A DNA stretch of 64,000 nucleotides from Mycobacterium sp. ACS1612 (GTDB taxonomy: Bacteria > Actinomycetota > Actinomycetes > Mycobacteriales > Mycobacteriaceae). Positions 27,942 through 38,164 of the stretch are shown here, in pieces (the stretch's first letter is position 1; each line of letters opens with the position of its first letter). The position numbers were made by a program, and so were the translations under genes. Location: positions 1 to 64,000 of the forward strand of contig NZ_LZHZ01000034.1 of the NCBI RefSeq assembly GCF_001667505.1, in the 5' to 3' direction. The notes beneath the pieces are model-generated. The model had not been told where the DNA came from and searched no databases. It saw only the letters and a program-made list of their open reading frames with translations.

Positions 27942-28634
27942 ATGACTTCGACGCCCCACGCCACTTCTCCCGAACAGAGCACCTCGGGCGTGTCGGCCAA
28001 CCATCCCGGCGTCAACGAACTCTTCGCACTGTTGGCCTACGGCGAGGTCGCGGCGTTCTACCGGCTCACCGACGAGGCGCGGATGGCGCCCAACCTCCGC
28101 GGCCGGATCAACATGGCCAGCATGGCCGCCGCCGAGATGAACCACTACGAAGTGCTTCGGGATGCGTTGGAGCGCAGGGGCGTCGACGTCGTGCCCGCAA
28201 TGACGAAGTACGCGTCGGCGCTGGAGAACTATCACCGGCTGACAACGCCGAGCACCTGGCTGGAGGCACTGGTGAAGACGTATGTCGGCGACGCGCTGGC
28301 CGCCGACTTCTACCTCGAGATCGCCGACGCGCTGCCCGACGCGGTCGCCGACGTGGTGCGCGCGGTGCTGTCGGAGACCGGGCATTCACAGTTCGTCGTC
28401 GCCGAGGTGCAGGCCGCGGTGACGGCGAGCGAGAAGCAGCGCCACCGGCTGGCACTGTGGTCGCGCCGACTGCTCGGCGAGGCCATCACGCAGGCCCAGT
28501 ACGTGATGGCCGACCACGACGAACTCGTCGACCTGGTGATGGCCAGCGGCGAGGGGCTGTCGCAGATGACCGAGTTCTTCGACCGGCTGCAGCAGACGCA
28601 CAGCACGCGGATGCGTGAGCTCGGCCTGGCCTGA
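27942..28634 (+). CDS. Ferritin-like (MiaE-type) diiron protein, Rv3210c-like
   Basis: 230 aa, almost all helix. Conserved Glu and E-x-x-H patterns spaced as in four-helix diiron bundles are visible: AYGEVAAFYRL, AAAEMNHYEVL, and later SETGHSQFVV. I link it to the MiaE_2 ferritin-like family, related to tRNA-(ms2io6A) hydroxylase. A role in tRNA modification is a family-based guess; the M. tuberculosis counterpart Rv3210c is uncharacterised. It is divergent from rhlE and converges on the MmpS-like gene with 10 bp between stops. Confidence 0.82.
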   Translation: MTSTPHATSPEQSTSGVSANHPGVNELFALLAYGEVAAFYRLTDEARMAPNLRGRINMASMAAAEMNHYEVLRDALERRGVDVVPAMTKYASALENYHRLTTPSTWLEALVKTYVGDALAADFYLEIADALPDAVADVVRAVLSETGHSQFVVAEVQAAVTASEKQRHRLALWSRRLLGEAITQAQYVMADHDELVDLVMASGEGLSQMTEFFDRLQQTHSTRMRELGLA

Positions 28635-28644
28635 GCCGGCACCC

Positions 28645-29382
28645 CTACTTCGTGCAGTTCGCGATCATCGTGTTGTTGTTCTGCACGGCGACCAGCGTGC
28701 CCGCCGCATCGGTGATGCTGCAGTTCAGCTGACCCGTCACGCTCGTCGCGGTGACCGAACCCAACGTCACACCGGGATCCAGCGTCACGGTCTTGGCCCA
28801 CGGCAGCGCGACGTTCACGTCGGTCTGCAGTGCACCCTGCGAATCGGTGTAGATGACCGTCACCAGGTCGAGCAGGCTGCGTTGACCGGTGACCCGGTAG
28901 GTGATGGTGTTCGGCGCCGCAGCGGGCGCGGGAGCCGCCTGGGCGGGCGTATCAGTCGGTGTGGCGACGGCCGTGGGCGTCGGCGTCACCGTCGTCACGG
29001 TCTCCGGCGGCAGCGTGGCAGCGGGCGGCGGCGCCGCTGAAGTGGTGACCGGCGGCGCCGACGTGGTGGCGGCCGGCTGGCTGGTGGTCACGGGCGGAGC
29101 GACCGTGGTCGACACCGAGCCACTGTCCCCGCCGCCCAGGATGACGACAGTGCAGATCACCGCGACGAGCAGGATCACGCCTGCGACGGCGGCGATCCAG
29201 ATCCACCGCCGATCGATGGGCTCGTAGTACTCCTCGATGTCCTCGTACTCGTCGGGCCCCTCGTCGTCGTCGTAGCGATCGCGGTCGAGATCGACCGTCT
29301 CGCTGCCGTCGTCCCACTGACTCGGAATCCGTTCGGTCGGAGTCAGGGAGTACGGCGAATATGCGGTATATGGCCTGTTCAT
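28645..29382 (-). CDS. Single-pass Thr/Pro-rich exported protein with MmpS-like domain
   Basis: 245 aa from ATG 29382 (a TTG nine codons upstream is less likely). A very acidic cytoplasmic segment (DDDEGPDEYEDIEEYYEP) leads to a membrane helix (WIWIAAVAGVILLVAVICTVVIL region, cited in part), then a ~70-residue Ala/Pro/Thr linker. The final ~85 residues resemble the MmpS beta-sandwich (ITYRVTG, ALPWAKTV, GQLNCSITDAAG, a closing Cys). By order it is Rv3209. MmpS proteins assist MmpL lipid transporters, but no mmpL is nearby, so a different partner is likely. Confidence 0.78.
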   Translation of the reverse strand: MNRPYTAYSPYSLTPTERIPSQWDDGSETVDLDRDRYDDDEGPDEYEDIEEYYEPIDRRWIWIAAVAGVILLVAVICTVVILGGGDSGSVSTTVAPPVTTSQPAATTSAPPVTTSAAPPPAATLPPETVTTVTPTPTAVATPTDTPAQAAPAPAAAPNTITYRVTGQRSLLDLVTVIYTDSQGALQTDVNVALPWAKTVTLDPGVTLGSVTATSVTGQLNCSITDAAGTLVAVQNNNTMIANCTK

Positions 29383-29591
29383 GCAGCTGTCCCGGGTCGT
29401 TTCGTCCAATGCCTGCCTGATGCTATCGAGACTGGTGTGACGAATGAGGTTGACCCGCTGGCCCTTTGGTCACGGTCCGGACTCGGTTCGGTCGCGGTCG
29501 TTTCGCTATTCGCGAAGGGGCGCGCGCGGCGTCGGCCCGCAGTCGTCCACTAGCCTTCTTGGCGAGGAACACACGAACGGAAAGGGTCAGC

Positions 29592-30603
<1,012 letters not shown>

Positions 30604-30621
30604 CTATGCCATCCTGTTCCG

Positions 30622-31671
30622 GTGACCTACGACTCCCGCGCGCGAGGAGGATCGACGGGTCAGGGGCGTCGCGAGAGCGGCCGCGTACCCGTGTTGCGTG
30701 ACGAGTGGCGAGAGCCTCTGCGCGCGCAGCGTGACCCGATCGCCGAGGATTCCGGTCGGGTCAGGTCCAATCGCGACGAACATCGCCGCGCCCGCAAGCA
30801 GACCTGGCTGGGCCGCTTCGTCTCCACCTACGGCTGGCGCGCCTATGCGCTGCCGGTGCTGATCGCGCTGACGGCCGTGGTGGTCTATCAAACGATCGCG
30901 GGCACCAGCGCGCCCGCGCCCAAGCAGGCCGAAGGTCCGGTGCAGGGGCCTCCGACCATCGGCGTGGCGAGCACGCAGATCATCGGCGCCCCGCCCAAGG
31001 GGCTGACCCAGTTCGATGTGAACCTGCCGACCGGCATCCTGCCCGACGGCGGACCGTTCACCGAGGCGGGCGCCAAGACCTGGCACGTGGTGCCGGGCGC
31101 CACGCCGAAGGTCGGGGAGGGCACCGCCAAGACATTCACCTACACCGTCGAAGTGGAAGACGGTGTCGACACCACAGGCTTCGGCGGCGACGACGGGTTC
31201 GCCAGGATGGTCAGCGAAACTCTCGCCAATCCGAAGAGCTGGACCCACAATCCGCAATTCGCGTTCACCCGCATCGATTCCGGTGCGCCGGATTTCCGGG
31301 TGTCGCTGAGCTCGCCGATGACCGTGCGCGAGGGCTGCGGCTACGACATTCAGCTCGAGGCGTCCTGCTACAACCCGGCCTACGACGGCCAGCCGCGCGT
31401 GTTCATCAACGAGGCCCGCTGGGTGCGCGGCGCCGTGCCGTTCCAGGGCGACGTCGGCTCCTACCGGCAGTACCTGATCAACCATGAGGTCGGCCACGCG
31501 ATCGGCTATCAACGCCACGAGCCGTGCGGCGACAACGGCGCACTGGCGCCGGTGATGATGCAGCAGACGTTCTCCACCAACAACAGCGACGCCGCCCGGT
31601 TCGACCCGCAGTCGGTCAAGCCCGACGGCAAGACGTGTCGGTTCAACCCCTGGCCGTATCCGATCGCCTGA
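30622..31671 (+). CDS. DUF3152 membrane-anchored zinc-peptidase-like protein
   Basis: 349 aa from GTG 30622. The basic cytoplasmic N-terminus (~75 aa) has many Arg, followed by a membrane helix (~72-92) and a soluble outer domain. That domain has two Cys residues near the middle (EGCGYDIQLEASCYN) and a zinc-peptidase motif HEVGHAIGYQRHEPC, followed by PVMMQQT, which resembles a metzincin Met-turn. By order it is Rv3207c. The motif predicts a cell-wall-side metalloprotease; no activity is known to me. The MoeZ gene follows 77 bp downstream. Confidence 0.83.
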   Translation: MTYDSRARGGSTGQGRRESGRVPVLRDEWREPLRAQRDPIAEDSGRVRSNRDEHRRARKQTWLGRFVSTYGWRAYALPVLIALTAVVVYQTIAGTSAPAPKQAEGPVQGPPTIGVASTQIIGAPPKGLTQFDVNLPTGILPDGGPFTEAGAKTWHVVPGATPKVGEGTAKTFTYTVEVEDGVDTTGFGGDDGFARMVSETLANPKSWTHNPQFAFTRIDSGAPDFRVSLSSPMTVREGCGYDIQLEASCYNPAYDGQPRVFINEARWVRGAVPFQGDVGSYRQYLINHEVGHAIGYQRHEPCGDNGALAPVMMQQTFSTNNSDAARFDPQSVKPDGKTCRFNPWPYPIA

Positions 31672-31748
31672 CACGTCGTCGGGAAGCATCGGGACCGGAC
31701 TACCGTTGTGCTGGGTACTGCAGTGACCGTCAAATAAGGAGCAGTTCG

Positions 31749-32942
31749 GTGCCGACACCGTTGCCGCCGCTGGTAGAACCGGCGGCCGAGCTCACTCGTG
31801 AAGAAGTTCAGCGCTACAGCCGCCACCTCATCATCCCGGACGTGGGGTTGGCCGGACAGAAGCGGCTGAAAAACGCCAAGGTGCTGGTCATCGGCGCGGG
31901 CGGACTGGGTTCGCCGACGCTGCTGTACCTGGCCGCCGCGGGCGTGGGCACCATCGGCATCGTCGAGTTCGACGTGGTCGATGAGTCGAACCTGCAGCGC
32001 CAGATCATTCACGGCCAGTCCGACATCGGCCGGTCCAAGGCCGAGAGCGCGCGCGACTCCATCCTCGAGGTCAATCCGCTTGTCGAGGTCCGCCTGCACG
32101 AGTTCCGCCTGGAACCGGACAACGCCGTCGACCTGTTCAAGCAGTACGACCTGATCCTGGACGGCACCGACAACTTCGCGACCCGCTATCTGGTCAACGA
32201 CGCCGCCGTGCTGGCAGGCAAGCCGTACGTGTGGGGGTCGATCTACCGCTTCGAGGGCCAGGTGTCGGTGTTCTGGGAAGACGCGCCGGCCGATGAGGTC
32301 GGCAATGAGCGGGGCCTGAACTACCGCGATCTCTACCCGGAACCGCCGCCACCTGGAATGGTGCCGTCATGCGCCGAGGGCGGTGTGCTCGGCATTCTGT
32401 GCGCGTCGATCGCGTCGGTGATGGGCACCGAAGCCATCAAGCTGATCACCGGCATCGGGGAGCCCCTGCTGGGCCGGTTGATGGTGTACGACGCACTGGA
32501 CATGAGCTATCGCACCATCAAGATCCGCAAGGATCCGGCGACGCCCAAGATCACCGAACTGATCGACTACGAGGAGTTCTGCGGCGTGGTGTCCGAGGCG
32601 GCCGCTGAGGCCGCGGCGGATTCCACCATCACCCCGCGGGAACTGCGCGAGTTGATGGACTCCGGTAAGCCGTTGGCGTTGATCGACGTTCGCGAGCCCG
32701 TCGAATGGGACATCAACCACATCGAAGGCGCCGAACTGATTCCGAAGGGCGCGTTCGAGTCCGGCGAGGCGTTGGCCAAGCTCCAGGTGGACAAAACCCC
32801 GGTGTTCTACTGCAAGACCGGCGTTCGCTCGGCCGAGGTGTTGGCCATCGTGAAGAAGGCAGGCTTCTCCGACGCCGTACATGTGCAGGGCGGGATCGTC
32901 GCATGGGGCACGCAACTCGAACCCGACATGGTGATGTACTAA
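31749..32942 (+). CDS. moeZ: MoeZ, adenylyltransferase/sulfurtransferase
   Basis: 397 aa from GTG 31749, with AAGGAG 12 bases upstream. An N-terminal E1-like adenylation domain has the nucleotide loop VIGAGGLGSPTLLYL, the helix LQRQIIHGQSDIG, and PSCAEGGVLG. The C-terminal rhodanese domain (~300-397) has the active-site loop YCKTGVRSAEV with the sulfur-carrying Cys. MoeZ activates the C-terminus of small sulfur-carrier proteins (MoaD, CysO, ThiS-like) for molybdopterin, cysteine and other sulfur pathways. Equivalent to Rv3206c. Likely read with the downstream Rv3205c-like gene. Confidence 0.95.
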   Translation: MPTPLPPLVEPAAELTREEVQRYSRHLIIPDVGLAGQKRLKNAKVLVIGAGGLGSPTLLYLAAAGVGTIGIVEFDVVDESNLQRQIIHGQSDIGRSKAESARDSILEVNPLVEVRLHEFRLEPDNAVDLFKQYDLILDGTDNFATRYLVNDAAVLAGKPYVWGSIYRFEGQVSVFWEDAPADEVGNERGLNYRDLYPEPPPPGMVPSCAEGGVLGILCASIASVMGTEAIKLITGIGEPLLGRLMVYDALDMSYRTIKIRKDPATPKITELIDYEEFCGVVSEAAAEAAADSTITPRELRELMDSGKPLALIDVREPVEWDINHIEGAELIPKGAFESGEALAKLQVDKTPVFYCKTGVRSAEVLAIVKKAGFSDAVHVQGGIVAWGTQLEPDMVMY

Positions 32943-32975
32943 CGGCGTCTTTGCCGCACTTCGCTTTAGGCTGAG

Positions 32976-33833
32976 GTGGTGACTGTCGAACGGCCGCCGG
33001 ACCATGTGCTGGCGGCGTTCGGCTTGACGGGTGTGCGCCCGGTCGCGCTCGGCTCCAGCTGGGAGGGTGGCTGGCGCTGTGGCGAGGTCGTGCTGTCGAT
33101 GGTGGCCGATCACGCCCGCGCCGCATGGTCGGCCAAGGTTCGCGAGACGTTGTTCGTCGACGGAGTGCGGCTGGCCCGCCCGGTGCGCTCGACCGACGGC
33201 CGCTATGTGGTGGCCGGTTGGCGCGCCGACACCTACGTCGCGGGAACGCCCGAACCGCGCCACGACGAAGTGGTCTCGGCGGCGGTGCGGCTTCACGAAG
33301 CGACGGCGAAGCTCGAACGGCCGCGCTTCCTGACGCAGCCGCCCGTCGCGCCGTGGGCCGACGTGGACGTGTTCATCGCGGCCGACCGCGCCGCGTGGGA
33401 GGAGCGCCCGCTGCACAACCTGCCCCCGGGTGCGCGGGTGTCGCCGGGCACCGCGGACGGCCAACGTTCGGTGGAGCTGATCAATCAACTGGCTGCGCTG
33501 CGCCGACCGACCAAGAGCCCGAACCAACTTGTACACGGCGACCTCTACGGCACAGTACTTTTCGCGGGCACAGCGGCGCCCGGCATCACCGACATCACGC
33601 CGTACTGGCGGCCGGCGTCGTGGGCGGCGGGCGTGGTGGTCGTCGACGCGCTGTCGTGGGGTGAGGCCGACGACGGGCTGATCGAGCGCTGGAGCCCGCT
33701 GCCGGAGTGGCCGCAGATGCTGTTGCGGGCGTTGATGTTCCGGCTCGCCGTGCATGCACTGCATCCGCGGTCGACGGCCGCGGCGTTTCCCGGTCTGGCC
33801 CGGACGGCGGCCCTGGTGCGTTTGGTGCTGTAG
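32976..33833 (+). CDS. Conserved actinobacterial protein, phosphotransferase-like (Rv3205c-like)
   Basis: 285 aa; GTG codons at 32976 and 32979 are both possible starts. The order of segments resembles a degraded aminoglycoside-phosphotransferase (kinase-like) fold: a Gly-rich strand pair at the start (LGSSWEGGWRCGEVVLSM), LVHGDLYGTVLF in the place of the HGD catalytic loop, and GITDITPYWRP after it. I recall the family as TIGR02569. Substrate unknown. It lies 33 bp after moeZ. Rv3205c is the positional counterpart (292 aa). Confidence 0.75.
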   Translation: MVTVERPPDHVLAAFGLTGVRPVALGSSWEGGWRCGEVVLSMVADHARAAWSAKVRETLFVDGVRLARPVRSTDGRYVVAGWRADTYVAGTPEPRHDEVVSAAVRLHEATAKLERPRFLTQPPVAPWADVDVFIAADRAAWEERPLHNLPPGARVSPGTADGQRSVELINQLAALRRPTKSPNQLVHGDLYGTVLFAGTAAPGITDITPYWRPASWAAGVVVVDALSWGEADDGLIERWSPLPEWPQMLLRALMFRLAVHALHPRSTAAAFPGLARTAALVRLVL

Positions 33834-33842
33834 CGCTCAGGC

Positions 33843-33908
33843 GCGCCGAACGTGGGTTACCCGCACGCAAAACGGGCCTGCGGCGTGTCACGACCCCACA
33901 CTCGGCGC
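33843..33908. terminator. Long hairpin between convergent genes
   Basis: The arm at 33843-33856 (GCGCCGAACGTGGG) is an imperfect inverted repeat of 33895-33908 (CCCACACTCGGCGC), with a ~38-base centre that itself contains GC-rich complementary pieces. It fills the gap between the stops of the Rv3205c-like gene and the alkyltransferase-like gene, so it probably ends transcription from both sides. Confidence 0.6.
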
Positions 33909-33915
33909 GATGGCT

Positions 33916-34212
33916 TCAGAACTCGTGGCGCACCGCGGCCAGGTCGACGCGGCCGTCGCTGGCCAGCACGCCCTCGGCGCGCAGCAGTTCCAGTTGCCGA
34001 GTGGTCAGATGCGGCGCGGGCCTGCCCGACGCCCGGATGACCCGGTGCCACGGCAGATCCGACGAGTCGGTGCGCATGATCCACCCGACGATGCGCGGGC
34101 TGGACAGCCCCGCGGCGTCGGCGATGTCGCCGTAGGTCGACACCCGGCCTGCCGGGATGGCAGCGACGAGTGCGCGTACCGCCTCGACCTGCTCGTCGGT
34201 GATCGCGGCCAT
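33916..34212 (-). CDS. Alkyltransferase-like protein (ATL) lacking the acceptor cysteine
   Basis: 98 aa, matching the DNA-binding domain of O6-alkylguanine-DNA alkyltransferases: helix EQVEAVRALVAAIP, AGRVSTYGDIADAAG, the Arg-finger region SPRIVGWIM, then the active-site position. Instead of PCHRV the sequence is PWHRVI, so the alkyl-accepting Cys is Trp. This is the hallmark of ATL proteins, which bind O6-alkylguanine, flip it and signal to nucleotide excision repair without removing the alkyl group. Equivalent to Rv3204. The lipV stop lies immediately upstream (34214), so the two are co-transcribed. Confidence 0.92.
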   Translation of the reverse strand: MAAITDEQVEAVRALVAAIPAGRVSTYGDIADAAGLSSPRIVGWIMRTDSSDLPWHRVIRASGRPAPHLTTRQLELLRAEGVLASDGRVDLAAVRHEF

Positions 34213-34213
34213 T

Positions 34214-34993
34214 TCAGCCGCCCGCCAACTGTTCGATCACCGCCGCGGTCTCGGCGGGCCGCGCCTGGGGCACCATGTGATCGCAATCGAACTCCACCAG
34301 CGTGAAGTCGGACCGCTCGGCCAGTCGGGTCCGCAGTTCCTCGGTCACATACGGCGGCCGGGTCTTGGTGGCGACCACCAGGGTGATCGGTATGCCGTTG
34401 CGGGGCAGACGGATTGGTCTGGCCAGCTCACTCCAGTACGACAACATCGCCGGGATGCTGATCCGCCAGCCGACCCGGCCACCGGGCAGGTCGATCAGGT
34501 GCTCGTCGAGTTCGCGGTCCAGTTCGCCCGCATCGACCTCGCCCCACGAGCCGTTGACCTTCTCCGAGCGGGCCTCCGCACGGTCGGTGTAGTCGGGCGA
34601 GGCGAACATGTCGTCGGCGATTTCGCGCATCCAGTCGCCGTCGAGACCGACGGCGGGGTCGAGCAGCACCAGCGACGCCACCAGATCCGGCCGTGCCGCA
34701 GCCAGATTCAGCGCCACCGCCCCGCCGAACGAATGCCCGACCACGACCACCGGGCCCTCGGCTTCGGCGTCGAGCACGTCGGCCAGTGCGGCGACATTAG
34801 CGTCGATGTTCCACGGCGCGGCCCACGACGACCGCCCGTGCCCGATCAGGTCCGGTGCGACGATCGCGTAGTCGGGCAGGTGCCGGGTGGCCAGCGTCTG
34901 CCATCGCAGGCCGTGGCCCGTCAAACCGTGCACGGCCAATATCTGCGGTGGGCGGGACGGTCCGAAGCGGTGTACGTGCAGCAGATCGGTCAC
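34214..34993 (-). CDS. lipV: Alpha/beta-hydrolase, LipV-like
   Basis: 259 aa from GTG 34993; an ATG at 35050 would leave only 6 bp to the divergent adnA start and is less likely. Alpha/beta-hydrolase motifs are HGLTGHG (oxyanion loop), DLIGHGRS, the nucleophile elbow VGHSFGGAVAL, and the catalytic His in CDHMVPQARP. By order and sequence it is LipV (Rv3203), a small-chain esterase. No signal peptide is seen. Only one base separates its stop from the ATL gene start. Confidence 0.85.
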   Translation of the reverse strand: MTDLLHVHRFGPSRPPQILAVHGLTGHGLRWQTLATRHLPDYAIVAPDLIGHGRSSWAAPWNIDANVAALADVLDAEAEGPVVVVGHSFGGAVALNLAAARPDLVASLVLLDPAVGLDGDWMREIADDMFASPDYTDRAEARSEKVNGSWGEVDAGELDRELDEHLIDLPGGRVGWRISIPAMLSYWSELARPIRLPRNGIPITLVVATKTRPPYVTEELRTRLAERSDFTLVEFDCDHMVPQARPAETAAVIEQLAGG

Positions 34994-35056
34994 GGAGTCG
35001 ATGCTGCCAGCAGCCGAAGAGGGCCGCTTGTCGGACCCCCGTGGTGTCATGCCAAC

Positions 35057-38000
35057 ATGTCCGCACCGCAGACCGAACTGACGCCGGCCTCCTTGACCGA
35101 ACCTGGCTTGCGCGGCGTGGTGCGCGTGCTCGGCGGAGCCGGTACGGGCAAGAGCAGCTTGCTGATTCGCGCCGCCACGGCCCACATCGGCGCCGGCAGC
35201 GATCCGGAATCGGTTCTGCTGCTGACGGGTTCGGCCCGGCTCGGCGCCAAGGCGCGCGCAGCCATCACGTCGGCGCTGTTGTCGGCGGGCAGCCGCGCGG
35301 TGGTCCGCGAACCGCTGGTCCGCACCGTGCACTCCTACGCGTTCGCGGTGCTGCGGCTGGCCGCGCAGCGCAACGGCGATCCGCCGCCGCGCCTGATCAC
35401 CAGCGCCGAGCAGGACGGCATCATCCGTGAACTGCTAGCAGGCGACCTCGAGGACGGCGACGCCTCTCCGGTGGCGTGGCCCAGCCAGCTCCGCCCGGCG
35501 TTGAGCACCGTCGGGTTCGCAGCGGAACTGCGTGACCTGTTGGCGCGCTGCACCGAGCGCGGCGTGGATCCCCTTGCGCTGCAACGCATCGGACGCAGCT
35601 ACGGCAGGCCGGAATGGCTCGCCGCAGGACAGTTCGCGCAAGCCTACGAACAGATCATGCTGTTGCGCTCCGCCGTCGGCATGGCCGCACCGCAGGCCAC
35701 TGTGCCCGCACTGGGCGCCGCCGAACTGGTCGGCGCCGCGCTCGAAGCGCTGGCCACCGACGCCGACCTGCTTGCCGCCGAGCGCAATCGGATCAAGCTG
35801 CTTCTGGTCGACGACGCGCAGCACCTCGATCCACAGGCAGCCCGCCTCGTCCGCGTGCTGTCGGCAGGCGCCGAGCTGACCATCGTCGCCGGCGACGTCA
35901 CCCAATCGGTGTTCAGCTACCGCGGGGCCGACCCCTCCCTGCTGCGCGGCGACGAGCCCGCCATCACGCTCACCCGGTCACTCCGGTGCGCACCCGTCAT
36001 CGCCGACGCCATCACCGCGGTCACCCGGCGGCTGCCAGGCGCCGAGCCCGGGGTGACCGGTGCCGAGCGCGGCCCCGGCTCCTTGCACGTCCGCATTGCC
36101 GCGACACCGCACGCCGAGTCGGCTCTGATCGCGGATGCGCTGCGCCGCGCGCACCTGGTCGATGGCGTGCCGTGGTCGCAGATGGCGGTGATCGTGCGTT
36201 CGGTGCCGCGGACGGGTGCGCCGCTGGCCCGTGCGCTCCTCTCGGCGGGTGTGCCGGTGGACGCCCCGTCTTCAAACACGCCGTTGGCCGAGCAGCCCGC
36301 GGTGCGCGCGCTGCTGACGGTGCTCGACGCCACGACGCACGGGCTGGACGGCGAACGGGCGCTGTCGCTGCTGACCGGGCCCATCGGCCGGGTGGATCCG
36401 GTCTCGCTGCGCCAGGTGCGCCGGGCGCTGCGCCGCGTCGACGGCAGTCAGCCGCCGCGCGAGTTCACCGATCTGCTCGTCGACGCCCTCGACGCCGACT
36501 CCGACGGGCTCTCCGCCGAACTCGGCCGTCCGCTGCGCCGCGTGCGCACGGTGCTCGCCGCCGCGCGCGGCGCAGCGCAGGACGGTCTGGATCCCCGCTA
36601 CATCCTCTGGCAGGCCTGGCATCGGTCCGGTCTGCAGCGGCGCTGGCTCGCGGCCAGCGAGCGCGGCGGCCTCGGCGGCGCGCAGGCCGACCGCGACCTC
36701 GACGCGGTGACCGCGCTGTTCGATGTGGCCGAGCAGTACGTGAGCCGGACGACGGGCGCGTCGCTGCGCGGCCTCATCGACCACGTCCAGGCGATGGGGG
36801 CGCCCGCGGCTTCGCGTGATCAGCGCCCGCAGCCCGATGCGGTCGCCGTCGTCAGCGCCCATGCCGCGCTGGGCCGGGAGTGGGAGTTCGTCGTCATCGC
36901 GGGTCTGCAGGAAGGGCTGTGGCCCAACACGACTCCGCGCGGCGGCGTGCTGGGCACCCAGCGCCTCGTCGACGTGATGGACGGCGTCGTGACGGAGGCC
37001 GACCGCGGACTGTCCAGTCGCGCGCCGCTGCTCGCCGAGGAACGCAGGTTGTTGATCGCCGCGATGGGCCGCGCACGTACCCGCCTGCTGGTGACCGCCG
37101 TCGACAGCGACGGCGGGGACGAGGCGATGCTGCCGTCGCCGTTCTGCTACGAGTTGTCGGCGCTGGCGACCGACGCCGACACCGACCCGCCCGCACCCAT
37201 CCAGGCGCCGCCGGTGCTGTCCCCGCCCGACCTGGTCGGTCGGCTACGTGCGGTGGTGTGCGCAGCGCCGAGAATGGTCGACGACGCCGCACGAGCCTGC
37301 GCGGCAACGCAATTGGCGCGCCTCGCGCTGGCGGGTGTCACCGGTGCCGACCCGCAGCAGTGGTACGGCATGACGTCGCTGTCCAGCGACGCGCCGTTGT
37401 GGGAAGGCGACGATCACGTGGTCACGGTGTCACCGTCGACGCTGCAGACCCTGACCGACTGCCCGTTGCGGTGGTTGCTCGAACGTCACGGCGGCACCGA
37501 CGGGCGAGACGTCAGGTCCGCGGTCGGCACACTGCTGCACGCGTTGGTCGCCGAGCCGGGTAAGGCCGAGAACCAGATGCTCAACGAGCTCGAAAAGCTA
37601 TGGAGCAAGCTGCCGTTCGACGCACAGTGGTATTCGGACAACGAACTCGCGCGCCACCGCGCGATGCTCTCGGCGTTCGCGGAGTGGCGGGCGCAGACCC
37701 GCCGAGAGCTCACCGAAGTCGGCACCGAGATCGACGTCGACGGGGTAGTCGGGCATGGGGTGCGGGTACGCGGGCGGCTGGACCGGCTGGAGCGTGACGC
37801 GGCGGGCCGGTTGGTGGTCGTCGACATCAAGACCGGCAAGACCCCAGTCAGCAAGGACGAAGCCAAACGCCACGCTCAGCTGGCGCTGTACCAGTTGGCG
37901 GTCGCCGAAGGGCTGCTGCCGCAGGGTGAAACACCCGGCGGGGGAAGGCTGGTTTATCTCGGCAAGACGTCGGCGGGGGGCGCCACCGAACGGGTGCAGG

Positions 38001-38164
38001 ATCCACAGAACGCCGACTCCCGCGCGGAATGGCTCGAGTTGGTGCAGCACGCGGCGGCCGCCACGAAGGGCCCGCAGTTCATCGCGCGGATCAACGACGG
38101 CTGCACGCATTGTCCGGTGCGCGCCATGTGCCCGGCCCAACACGCAGCAGGAGGACGAGCATGA
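35057..38164 (+). CDS. adnA: AdnA, helicase-nuclease subunit for double-strand break repair
   Basis: 1035 aa from ATG 35057. An N-terminal UvrD-like motor has the P-loop GGAGTGKSS and the Walker B-like LLVDDAQHLDPQ in place of the usual DExx. The C-terminal nuclease domain has TLLHALV (His), VVVDIKTGKTP (the D-x-K core) and HAQLALYQL. Cysteines TDCPL and DGCTHCPVRAMC form the spacing of an AddB-type 4Fe-4S cluster around the nuclease. With AdnB it makes the mycobacterial end-resection machine, in which both subunits carry a nuclease. Its stop overlaps the adnB start by 4 bp. Confidence 0.94.
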   Translation: MSAPQTELTPASLTEPGLRGVVRVLGGAGTGKSSLLIRAATAHIGAGSDPESVLLLTGSARLGAKARAAITSALLSAGSRAVVREPLVRTVHSYAFAVLRLAAQRNGDPPPRLITSAEQDGIIRELLAGDLEDGDASPVAWPSQLRPALSTVGFAAELRDLLARCTERGVDPLALQRIGRSYGRPEWLAAGQFAQAYEQIMLLRSAVGMAAPQATVPALGAAELVGAALEALATDADLLAAERNRIKLLLVDDAQHLDPQAARLVRVLSAGAELTIVAGDVTQSVFSYRGADPSLLRGDEPAITLTRSLRCAPVIADAITAVTRRLPGAEPGVTGAERGPGSLHVRIAATPHAESALIADALRRAHLVDGVPWSQMAVIVRSVPRTGAPLARALLSAGVPVDAPSSNTPLAEQPAVRALLTVLDATTHGLDGERALSLLTGPIGRVDPVSLRQVRRALRRVDGSQPPREFTDLLVDALDADSDGLSAELGRPLRRVRTVLAAARGAAQDGLDPRYILWQAWHRSGLQRRWLAASERGGLGGAQADRDLDAVTALFDVAEQYVSRTTGASLRGLIDHVQAMGAPAASRDQRPQPDAVAVVSAHAALGREWEFVVIAGLQEGLWPNTTPRGGVLGTQRLVDVMDGVVTEADRGLSSRAPLLAEERRLLIAAMGRARTRLLVTAVDSDGGDEAMLPSPFCYELSALATDADTDPPAPIQAPPVLSPPDLVGRLRAVVCAAPRMVDDAARACAATQLARLALAGVTGADPQQWYGMTSLSSDAPLWEGDDHVVTVSPSTLQTLTDCPLRWLLERHGGTDGRDVRSAVGTLLHALVAEPGKAENQMLNELEKLWSKLPFDAQWYSDNELARHRAMLSAFAEWRAQTRRELTEVGTEIDVDGVVGHGVRVRGRLDRLERDAAGRLVVVDIKTGKTPVSKDEAKRHAQLALYQLAVAEGLLPQGETPGGGRLVYLGKTSAGGATERVQDPQNADSRAEWLELVQHAAAATKGPQFIARINDGCTHCPVRAMCPAQHAAGGRA

